Both the position numbers and the translations under genes were made by a program. A stretch of DNA of 5,659 nucleotides from Ignavibacteriaceae bacterium (GTDB lineage: Bacteria > Bacteroidota > Ignavibacteria > Ignavibacteriales > Ignavibacteriaceae), in NCBI GenBank assembly GCA_023231105.1, contig JALNWB010000214.1, forward strand, positions 1 to 5,659, given 5' to 3'. Each line of letters starts with the position of its first letter. The stretch's first letter is position 1. Below the pieces are notes generated by a model that was not told the DNA's origin, did no database searches, and worked only from the letters and a program-made list of their open reading frames with translations. Positions 1 to 4,715 of this stretch are shown here, piece by piece.

Positions 1-1
1 A

Positions 2-564
2 AATATATACGAAGCCAGCCTATCTTTAACCACTCAAGAAGAAGATGCACTATCTCCACTAAAGTTAATTCTAAATCTTGACGAAAAACGACTCCAGTAC
101 AGATGGGAGAATAAAGAGACAACTGCGTACGAACACCCAATCATCAGTGAAGAATATCAATTAAAAGTGGGGAAAATTTTTCCGCAAATAGAAGTTGAAA
201 CCGCAAAAGGCACCTGGTCAAACAAAGAGAAAAATAAAATTATAGTAATTAATTGGTGGGCAACCTCTTGCTTGGGATGTGTTGAAGAGATGCCGGGGCT
301 TAATCAACTTGTGATAAGTATCCTAAAGATAAGGTTGAGTTCATTGCGATTGTCGAGGATAAAGCAAACCATGCAAAATTTATAAGCAACCATAAGTTTA
401 ACTACATACAAGGATTTGGTGATAAAAAATTAACCAAACTGTTTGGCGGAGCTTTTCCTAGAAATATTATTCTTAACAAAGAAGGTGTAATCTTATATAA
501 TCATGCCGGTGGTTTAAAAGATACTTATCTTGAACTGGAAAAAATTATAAAGGAAAATTTATAA
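2..564 (+). pseudogene. Thioredoxin-fold protein of the TlpA/ResA type, 5' end outside window, interrupted by a frameshift
   Basis: Thiol-disulfide oxidoreductase of the TlpA/ResA/AhpC-TSA class, probably acting in the periplasm. The reading frame is open from base 2 and reaches the redox motif WWATSCLGC, with catalytic cysteine codons at 269-271 and 278-280 (CLGC as the CxxC). Just afterwards the frame changes. Frame 2 reads sensibly to Leu-Val (308-313) and then degenerates, stopping at 385. The -1 frame continues as DKYPKDKVEFIAIVEDK from about 313 and ends at TAA 562-564. That second part carries the family's cis-proline region (GGAFPRNIILNKEG, Pro codon 457-459), so both halves belong to one thioredoxin fold. 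About 187 residues are visible. The upstream residues (LSPLKLILNLDEKRLQYRW) suggest a longer N-terminal region, and no signal peptide is in view. There is no slippery heptamer at the junction, so I infer a one-base loss, either a real mutation or an assembly error. The family call is confident; whether the gene works is not known. Confidence 0.8.
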
Positions 565-653
565 ATGAAAAATTTTTACCAAAACAACTGTCTGCCGCCA
601 TTTTTACAAACAACATGACTTCTTGGGTGAACCCCAATTTGTTTCTTTAAAAT

Positions 654-683
654 AAAAACGCTCCTTTGTTGGGAGCGTTTTTT
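654..683. terminator. Bidirectional intrinsic terminator between convergent genes
   Basis: The arms AAAAACGCTCC (654-664) and GGAGCGTTTTT (672-682) are perfectly complementary around a 7-nt loop. The core is a GC-rich CGCTCC/GGAGCG stem. It is followed by a T-run on the plus strand (678-683) and by a T-run on the minus strand (complement of 658-654). It therefore suits both the thioredoxin-like gene ending at 564 and the Trm112-like gene ending at 696. The left flank is shared with the terminator at 937-972. Confidence 0.85.
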
Positions 684-695
684 CTAAGTGATTTT

Positions 696-908
696 TCAAA
701 TAGATTTCCCATGTTTTTTCATAATGCTTTCCCACGTTGCAACATCAAGCTGTTCCGATTCCTCAATTAACATTATGGGAATATCGTTTTCAATTCTGTA
801 GCGTCTGCGGGTGGTTTTATCTGTTGAGACGAGAAAATCTCCATCCAAAACTAAATCTGCTTTGGTTTCCGGGCAGCATAAAATATCAAGTAATTCCTGT
901 TTAATCAT
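696..908 (-). CDS. Trm112/YcaR-like small protein (UPF0434 type)
   Basis: A 70-residue protein resembling the Trm112-like family (E. coli YcaR is a 60-residue member). The recognisable pattern is LLDILCCPETKADL near the N-terminus (residues 6-19), then a short beta section, then the hallmark RYRIENDIPIMLIEESEQL (residues 36-54), equivalent to the 'lPxxdGIPvLL' segment of YcaR. Eukaryotic and archaeal Trm112 activates methyltransferases and binds zinc. The bacterial relatives have no firmly established role, and this one keeps only the first Cys-Pro (Cys11, Cys12, Pro13) with no later cysteine, so a complete zinc site is not present. AGGAAG lies just upstream of the ATG, supporting this start. 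It is flanked by terminators on both sides (937-972 and 654-683), so it is probably transcribed alone. The family call is good; the function is unknown. Confidence 0.85.
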   Translation of the reverse strand: MIKQELLDILCCPETKADLVLDGDFLVSTDKTTRRRYRIENDIPIMLIEESEQLDVATWESIMKKHGKSI

Positions 909-931
909 ATTCTTCCTAATTCGTTTTCTTT

Positions 932-959
932 AAAATAAAAACATTCCGCTTCGTTACAA
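932..959 (-). promoter_or_regulatory. Candidate promoter for the Trm112-like gene, inside the preceding terminator
   Basis: On the minus strand TTGTAA (959-954), a 16-nt spacer and TATTTT (937-932) each match four of six positions of the sigma-70 boxes. The predicted start near 925 leaves a leader of about 17 nt containing the AGGAAG ribosome site. Only 28 bases separate the terminator from the gene, so a promoter here would have to overlap the hairpin. This is a weak call made on consensus and position only. Confidence 0.25.
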
Positions 960-972
960 ACGGAATGTTTTT
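937..972 (-). terminator. Intrinsic terminator after the outer-membrane-type protein gene
   Basis: A perfect 12-bp inverted repeat, AAAAACATTCCG (937-948) and CGGAATGTTTTT (961-972), with a 12-nt loop. Transcripts from the minus-strand gene ending at 1020 would form the CATTCCG/CGGAATG stem and then run into a U-tract. It also has a T-run in the plus direction, but no plus-strand gene ends here. Confidence 0.85.
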
Positions 973-1019
973 GAGGTCACTAACCAACCCGCCGTTAGAG
1001 ACGGATATAAGGAGGAGTG

Positions 1020-1904
1020 TTAGAAAATAAAAGTTATGCCAAATTTATACGAATCTGTTACAAACGGAGCCGCGGTATTAAACGGCCAATTCATTTTCTC
1101 TTTTCTTAATTCATAAATACCATAGGACAAACCGTTCTTTAAGAGAAAACTTATAACCGGAGCCGCCATTGGCGTAGAATCCAAAATTTTATCCACAAAT
1201 TCATCGATCATAGATTGAGCAGCAACTTCAATTATCGCACCGCCTGCCCATTTCCAGAACAACCATCGCGGAAAAACCTGAGCGCGTTCATATGAAGCGT
1301 TAAAAACAAGTTGAGGAATGATCTGAAACTTCATTCCGGCTTCAGTTTTTTGCCCATATCTGAATGCATCCCGAAACATATTCAAGGAGAGATTGTCTGC
1401 AACATCAGGAATATAATTGTTTATTTTCAGCCTTGACATAGTGAACGCGTTTCCGTTATAAAAAATGATTGCGGATTTTTGTCCCGGCTTGTAGCCATAA
1501 CCACGATCCCAGCCAATAGCAAAGCGCCACATATCGGCATCATAATCTGCGGTTGCAGATTTTTGAGCTAATTTGTATGAAATATTTGAGAGCCCAAAAT
1601 AGCTGCTGTTATATTTCATTATGCTTTCCGTACTGGAAATATTATCCTCGCGTGTATAACCGAGTTTTATTTCCGCAAGATTTGTTTTGTTGAATTTTCC
1701 AGTTAACAGATTTAACGAATTTTTTGAAAATCCGTAATTCGTTTCAATGGTTGGATTGCCATGCAGATGAAAATCAAAATTGAAATTGTTATTGGGTTCA
1801 TCATCACCAAACCAATCATCACCATCATCTTGAGCTTGCACCGTTATACTAAAAAGAACAACTAAAAACGAAAAAACTGAAAATTTAAGTAACCTTAACG
1901 ACAT
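1020..1904 (-). CDS. Secreted, probably outer-membrane beta-barrel protein of unknown function
   Basis: I do not recognise the family. With the start at 1904 the protein has 294 residues and opens with a clear signal peptide: MSLRLL, a hydrophobic core FSVFSFLVVLFSI, then TVQA followed by QDD, with cleavage likely after Ala24. A longer reading upstream to 2036 exists, but it adds a basic 44-residue leader before the signal sequence. GGAGG lies at 1913-1909, four bases from the inner ATG, so 1904 is preferred. The mature N-terminus is rich in Asp and Asn (DDGDDWFGDDEPNNNFNFDF). After that come many alternating polar/aromatic stretches, such as NSSYFGLSNISYKL, MWRFAIGWDRGYGY and KTEAGMKFQIIPQLVFNASYERAQ. 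The end, SYKFGITFIF, has the terminal Phe typical of outer-membrane barrels recognised by BamA. A helical section near residues 215-260 (IIEVAAQSMIDEFVDKIL) interrupts the barrel-like pattern. It is transcribed alone, ending at the 937-972 hairpin. Confidence 0.75.
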   Translation of the reverse strand: MSLRLLKFSVFSFLVVLFSITVQAQDDGDDWFGDDEPNNNFNFDFHLHGNPTIETNYGFSKNSLNLLTGKFNKTNLAEIKLGYTREDNISSTESIMKYNSSYFGLSNISYKLAQKSATADYDADMWRFAIGWDRGYGYKPGQKSAIIFYNGNAFTMSRLKINNYIPDVADNLSLNMFRDAFRYGQKTEAGMKFQIIPQLVFNASYERAQVFPRWLFWKWAGGAIIEVAAQSMIDEFVDKILDSTPMAAPVISFLLKNGLSYGIYELRKEKMNWPFNTAAPFVTDSYKFGITFIF

Positions 1905-1908
1905 AGAG

Positions 1909-1913
1909 CCTCC
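1909..1913 (-). promoter_or_regulatory. Ribosome binding site GGAGG that decides the start at 1904
   Basis: On the minus strand CGGAGG is followed by CTCT and ATG. This strong SD, placed directly before a signal peptide, argues against the upstream ATG at 2036, which would put this site inside the coding region. Confidence 0.8.
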
Positions 1914-1934
1914 GAATTTTTTTTCTAAATTTCT

Positions 1935-1950
1935 CACAAACAAAGTGCCA
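1935..1950 (-). promoter_or_regulatory. Candidate promoter for the outer-membrane-type protein gene (sigma-54-like or sigma-70)
   Basis: The minus strand reads TGGCACTTTGTTTGTG. Against the sigma-54 consensus TGGCAC-N5-TTGC it keeps TGGCAC, the spacing and TTG, but has T instead of C in the -12 GC. A start near 1924 would give a leader of about 20 nt carrying the GGAGG. A sigma-70 reading of the same stretch is TTGGCA with a 16-nt spacer and TTTAGA. The sequence alone does not separate the two. Confidence 0.3.
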
Positions 1951-2144
1951 ACATTTTTCACGCGTAATATTAGCTTCTTTTTTCTTAATAAGACTATTTT
2001 CTGTGATAAATGGTTACAATTAATAGATAAATGCACAATTCCAATTATTAAGTGAAAAGTTGATTCTAAGAAATTAGACAGTGTTGATTATTTTATCGTT
2101 CAATTGTGTGTACCGTTTTTTTCTCGTAAGATTAATTTTCTATT

Positions 2145-2174
2145 TTTACACGCGAGAATAGACATTATTATTAA
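2145..2174 (+). promoter_or_regulatory. Candidate promoter for the mscL run
   Basis: TTTACA (2145-2150, five of six matches to TTGACA) is followed after 18 bases by TATTAA (2169-2174), or after 15 bases by TATTAT (2166-2171, five of six matches to TATAAT). The start would fall near 2178-2182, leaving a leader of only about 12-16 nt before the mscL ATG. No SD is visible in that leader. Confidence 0.3.
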
Positions 2175-2193
2175 CAAAGCGTAGTAAACTTTT

Positions 2194-2658
2194 ATGAAAA
2201 CAATATTGAAAGAATTTCGCGAATTTGTTTTACGGGGAAACGTAATAGATATGGCGGTCGGTATTATTGTCGGCGCTTCATTCGGAAAAATTGTTTCATC
2301 ATTAGTAAATGATGTTTTGATGCCGCCGCTCGGGTTGCTTCTCGGCAGTGTTGATTTTTCAAATATTTATATAAATTTATCGGGCAAAAGTTATGAAACC
2401 CTTTCTGCCGCAAAAGCTGCGGGAGCTCCAACTATAAACGTCGGATTATTCCTTAACAATATTTTTGATTTTACTATAGTAGCTTTTGCGCTGTTCTTTA
2501 CGATAAAACAAATTAATATTTTGCGATCTCAAAAGAAGAAGGACGAACCAACCACGGCAGACAGTGCTCCAACAAAGAAACAATGCCAATACTGTTTTTT
2601 TGATATTCCGGTTGAAGCCGTTAAGTGCGGGCATTGCGGTTCCGAAATGAAAATCTAA
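2194..2658 (+). CDS. mscL: Large-conductance mechanosensitive channel MscL with C-terminal zinc ribbon
   Basis: Homo-oligomeric inner-membrane channel that opens under membrane tension to release solutes during hypo-osmotic shock. The N-terminus follows E. coli MscL almost residue for residue: KEFREFVLRGNVIDMAVGII (6-25), with the gate region AVGIIVGASFGKIVSSLVNDVLMPPLGLLLG (21-51). The short periplasmic loop comes next (52-80). The second transmembrane helix, FLNNIFDFTIVAFALFFTIKQIN, is at about 86-108. At 154 residues it is somewhat longer than the E. coli protein (136). In place of the usual cytoplasmic helical bundle there is a charged linker and then four cysteines, Cys131, Cys134, Cys145 and Cys148, in CxxC-x10-CxxC spacing: a small zinc-ribbon-like tail. 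There is no SD before the ATG. The next gene begins 12 bases after the stop, so the two are probably co-transcribed. Confidence 0.97.
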   Translation: MKTILKEFREFVLRGNVIDMAVGIIVGASFGKIVSSLVNDVLMPPLGLLLGSVDFSNIYINLSGKSYETLSAAKAAGAPTINVGLFLNNIFDFTIVAFALFFTIKQINILRSQKKKDEPTTADSAPTKKQCQYCFFDIPVEAVKCGHCGSEMKI

Positions 2659-2670
2659 TGAGCAAACAAC

Positions 2671-3162
2671 ATGGGTAAGTTGAAGCTATATTTATTGTAT
2701 CGATGGATTTTTTCGATACTGCTTATTCCTGTTTGTATTTATTTTCTTTTACATCGAGGAGAATATACTCTGCTTGACAATTTTCATTTAATTGTGCATG
2801 AAGCGGGGCATTTGTTCTTCTCTTTTTTCGGCAATTTTGTTCAGTTTCTCGGTGGAACGCTGATGCAGATAATCATTCCACTTCTTTTTCTGATAATCTT
2901 TTATAAATCACAGATGCCCAAAGGAATGCAATTTTCTTTTTTTCTGCTTGGACACAGCTTTATCAATATCAGTGTTTATGCCGCCGATGCAAGAACACAA
3001 GCGCTTCCACTGCTCGGTAATGGCAAACATGATTGGGCGTATTTACTAAATGAAATAAATTTAATTACCTTTGATACGGAAATTGGATATTTCTTTTTCG
3101 GTCTGGCAATTTTATTTTTTATAATTGCAATCATGTTTCCCCTATTTCGATTGAATGAATAA
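2671..3162 (+). CDS. Integral membrane protein with HEAGH (HExxH) motif, putative zinc metalloprotease-like
   Basis: A 163-residue membrane protein. Hydrophobic helices are visible at about 12-28, 60-78, 86-104 and 137-159. HEAGH at 43-47 (LIVHEAGHLFFSFFG) is the HExxH zinc-binding pattern of metalloproteases, placed at a membrane edge as in the M50/site-2 protease group. It is followed by GGTLMQ at 61-66. Other polar residues that stand out in the membrane-rich part are His95, Asp106 (YAADAR) and the stretch LLGNGKHDWAYLLNE at 114-128; any of these could supply a third metal ligand. The usual M50 LDG motif is not seen, so membership is not certain and the protein may be a non-peptidase relative. 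Its start lies 12 bases after mscL with no SD, suggesting co-transcription. The substrate is unknown. Confidence 0.7.
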   Translation: MGKLKLYLLYRWIFSILLIPVCIYFLLHRGEYTLLDNFHLIVHEAGHLFFSFFGNFVQFLGGTLMQIIIPLLFLIIFYKSQMPKGMQFSFFLLGHSFINISVYAADARTQALPLLGNGKHDWAYLLNEINLITFDTEIGYFFFGLAILFFIIAIMFPLFRLNE

Positions 3163-3200
3163 CTTGTTTACAAAATTTTTATCACTAACTCAACACTAAA

Positions 3201-3998
3201 ATGAAAATCTCTTCCCTTTTCTTGGTCTGCCTTTTGGTAAGCGGATTATCTGCACAAAAAGATACGACTAAAACTTTTTACGCAAATGGAACTATTGAAT
3301 CAGTAATCCCTTTGGATAACGGCATCCGCGAAGGTAAAGCAAAATTTTATTATGAAAACGGAAATTTAAAAGAAGAGCGAACTTTCCTTGCCGGAAAAGT
3401 TGAAGGCGAAGTAAAACGTTATTACGAAAATGGTAAGCTAAAAGAGATTTTTTCAATTTTAAAAGGAAAGCGTGACGGCGCAACCACAACGTTTGACAGC
3501 TTAGGCAACTACCTTTCAGATGTTTACTATGCGGAAGGAAAAATTCAAAAGGAAGAAGCCGACAGCAAAGAAAATTTAACCGAAGAGATTCCGGTTGACA
3601 CGACAACAGAGAACAATATCATTTCCCCGCCGTTGGAAAAGATTGAACAAAAGCCGCAATTAATTTCTTCAACGGACATAATAGATTCGGTTCTTTACCG
3701 CAATCCAGCAATTTTCCCAGAACCGAAAATTGGATACAAAAAGTTTTATGAAAATATTGTCTATCCGCAAGCTGCAAAAGAAAAGAAACGGGAAGGAACG
3801 GTTCTAATAAAAGCTGTAATCAACGAGTATGGTGATGTGGAAAAAACAGAAATAGTAAAAGGAATCGGTTACGGCTGCGAAGATGCCGCCGAAATTTCGA
3901 TTTCGTTTGCGAAATTCTATCCGGGAGTTGTTCGCGGCAAACCCGTAAAAGTTGAAATGGTTTTTGCAATTGAGTTTAAACTTGCGAAAGAGAAGTAG
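3201..3998 (+). CDS. Secreted YwqK/MORN-like repeat protein fused to a TonB C-terminal domain
   Basis: A 265-residue protein in three parts. Residues 1-19 (MKISSLFLVCLLVSGLSAQ) look like a cleavable signal peptide. Residues about 26-114 hold three to four tandem repeats with a period near 23 residues and the pattern FYxNGxLKE...G...EG: FYANGTIES, YYENGNLKEER, RYYENGKLKE, then a degenerate copy. These are the MORN-like repeats annotated as 'YwqK family antitoxin', although nothing here points to an antitoxin role. After an acidic, Thr/Pro-rich linker (about 115-165) comes a TonB_C domain from Tyr188-Pro189: YPQAAKEKKREGTVLIKAVINEYGDVEK through to VEMVFAIEFKL. Classical TonB is held in the inner membrane by an uncleaved helix and a Pro-rich spacer. 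This protein lacks both, so it is likely periplasmic or envelope-attached. It lies 38 bases after the HEAGH gene, same strand, with no SD. Confidence 0.85.
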   Translation: MKISSLFLVCLLVSGLSAQKDTTKTFYANGTIESVIPLDNGIREGKAKFYYENGNLKEERTFLAGKVEGEVKRYYENGKLKEIFSILKGKRDGATTTFDSLGNYLSDVYYAEGKIQKEEADSKENLTEEIPVDTTTENNIISPPLEKIEQKPQLISSTDIIDSVLYRNPAIFPEPKIGYKKFYENIVYPQAAKEKKREGTVLIKAVINEYGDVEKTEIVKGIGYGCEDAAEISISFAKFYPGVVRGKPVKVEMVFAIEFKLAKEK

Positions 3999-4046
3999 GA
4001 AAAATGGTTAGTGTGTTCTCTGGGAATATTTTTTTGCCGATCATAT
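3999..4046. other. Convergent intergenic gap, no clear terminator
   Basis: The 48 bases between the YwqK-TonB gene (+) and the toxin gene (-) contain a T-run at 4029-4035 preceded only by a 3-bp TTC/GAA stem. I see no convincing hairpin in either direction. Read-through from both sides would produce overlapping antisense transcripts. Confidence 0.4.
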
Positions 4047-4346
4047 TTATTTTTTTAACACTTCATCTTTTTTCAGCAATTGATGACCTTCAAAAACTGT
4101 AAGAATTTCGATTGAACTTTTCTTCACAAGATAGACAATGCGGTAATTCTTGTGCAGTAGTTCTCTTATATTTTCAATCGATAATTCCGGTACAACTCTT
4201 CCTTTTCTTGGATTATCAGCGATGGTTTCTGCAAGATAAGTCAACTTATCAACAAACTCTCCTGCTACTTTAATATTGTCTCTCGCAATATATTCTTCAA
4301 TAGCTTGTAATCGTTGTAAAGCTTCTTTTGTCCAGTTTAGTTTCAT
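4047..4346 (-). CDS. RelE/ParE-family toxin of a type II toxin-antitoxin pair
   Basis: A 99-residue protein with the standard layout of the RelE/ParE superfamily. It has an N-terminal strand (MKLNWTKEAL), two helices (LQRLQAIEEYIARDNIKVAGEFVDKLTYLAETIADNP, about 12-46), then the core sheet GRVVPELSIENIRELLHKNYRIVYLVKKSSIEILTVFEGHQLL (49-91). Arg61, Glu62, Tyr68, Arg69 and Tyr72 sit where conserved family residues lie. Members either cut mRNA on the ribosome (RelE) or poison DNA gyrase (ParE). The long helical hairpin and the 'IRELxxxNYRIVY' block look more ParE-like, but sequence alone does not settle the target. The start codon overlaps the antitoxin stop by four bases (ATGA), so translation is coupled and the antitoxin is made first. 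Confidence 0.93.
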   Translation of the reverse strand: MKLNWTKEALQRLQAIEEYIARDNIKVAGEFVDKLTYLAETIADNPRKGRVVPELSIENIRELLHKNYRIVYLVKKSSIEILTVFEGHQLLKKDEVLKK

Positions 4347-4633
4347 CGTTCTTTTGCTACACGATTTTTTTGCAATTCTTTCCGGAGTTGAGCGGTAGTT
4401 AATATTTCGCCTTTTTCGGAATCAGCTAAACCACGGGAAATTGAATCAATAAATAATTTTGTCTGCCGCAATTCATCAAACTCTGCTGGAGAGACTAAAA
4501 CCCCGGCGGGTTTTCCGTTTTGCGTAATGATTAGAGAATTTCTTTTTGATTGAACTTCTTTTAAATATGTCGCCAACCCAGCTTTAAATTGCCCAACAGG
4601 AACTATATCGTTTGAAACTGATATGGAATTCAT
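4343..4633 (-). CDS. Phd/YefM-family antitoxin
   Basis: A 96-residue antitoxin of the Phd/YefM group, which neutralises the partner toxin through its C-terminal tail and represses its own operon through its N-terminal fold. The diagnostic block is VPVGQFKAGLATYLKEVQSKRNSLIITQNGKPAGVLVSPAEFDELRQT (about residues 11-58), including the NGKPAGVLVSPAEF signature. The remainder (about 62-96, LFIDSISRGLADSEKGEILTTAQLRKELQKNRVAKER) is charged and helical, as expected for the toxin-binding part. AGGAAG lies six bases before the ATG at 4633. A perfect 18-bp palindrome at 4667-4684, starting 34 bases upstream of the ATG, is the probable operator. The gene overlaps the toxin by four bases. The module is far from any visible mobile element. 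Confidence 0.94.
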   Translation of the reverse strand: MNSISVSNDIVPVGQFKAGLATYLKEVQSKRNSLIITQNGKPAGVLVSPAEFDELRQTKLFIDSISRGLADSEKGEILTTAQLRKELQKNRVAKER

Positions 4634-4666
4634 TTTTACTTCCTAATTTTGTCTTTATTCGGTACT

Positions 4667-4684
4667 TAATTTAGCCCTAAATTA
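4667..4684 (-). promoter_or_regulatory. Palindromic operator of the toxin-antitoxin operon
   Basis: The minus strand reads TAATTTAG-GG-CTAAATTA, a perfect 8-bp inverted repeat around two central bases. It lies 34-51 bases upstream of the antitoxin ATG. TTGTCG (4690-4685), a four-of-six match to a -35 box, abuts it directly. The palindrome would then fill the spacer between -35 and a poorly matched -10 near 4663-4668. Phd/YefM antitoxins bind such palindromes over their promoters, so conditional autoregulation is the expected role. The promoter boxes themselves are uncertain. Confidence 0.6.
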
Positions 4685-4715
4685 CGACAAGACCAAAGGG
4701 GTGTTAATTCATATT

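Larger units (their letters stand above)
1905..2193. other. Divergent intergenic region
   Basis: About 290 AT-rich bases lie between the divergent outer-membrane-type protein gene and mscL. Apart from the candidate promoters near 1935-1950 (-) and 2145-2174 (+), I see no coding potential, RNA gene or strong hairpin. The open frame that covers 1905-2036 on the minus strand is best read as leader, not protein. Confidence 0.6.

Noticed and set aside
565..618. 17-codon open frame starting right after the thioredoxin-like gene stop
   Set aside because: Very short, no ribosome site, and no recognisable peptide. The ATG follows TAA by chance.
953..1068. 12-nt direct repeat GTTACAAACGGA at 953-964 and 1057-1068
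   Set aside because: About one 12-mer repeat is expected by chance in a window this size, and one copy lies in a coding region.
1008..1109. Strong AAGGAGG followed by GTG (1017) opening a 30-residue frame antisense to the end of the minus-strand gene
   Set aside because: The spacing between GGAGG and GTG is only about one base, and the peptide overlaps coding sequence on the other strand. The complement resembles the anti-SD of 16S rRNA, but I see no other rRNA sequence.
1905..2036. Upstream extension of the outer-membrane-type protein (44 extra residues)
   Set aside because: It would bury a good signal peptide inside the protein and ignore the GGAGG four bases before the ATG at 1904.
2121..2158. 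TTCTCG / CGAGAA inverted repeat with a 26-nt spacer upstream of mscL
   Set aside because: Six-base arms with a long spacer are common by chance and do not line up with the candidate promoter.
2446..2634. Minus-strand open frame within mscL
   Set aside because: Fully antisense to a clear mscL gene; the peptide has no family features.
3292..3606. Minus-strand open frame within the YwqK-TonB gene
   Set aside because: Shadow of the repeat-rich coding region; Leu/Arg/Phe-rich with no plausible domain.
4047..4633. Toxin-antitoxin pair as part of a mobile element or defence island
   Set aside because: No transposase, integrase, attachment-site repeats or defence genes occur nearby; the neighbours look like ordinary chromosomal genes.
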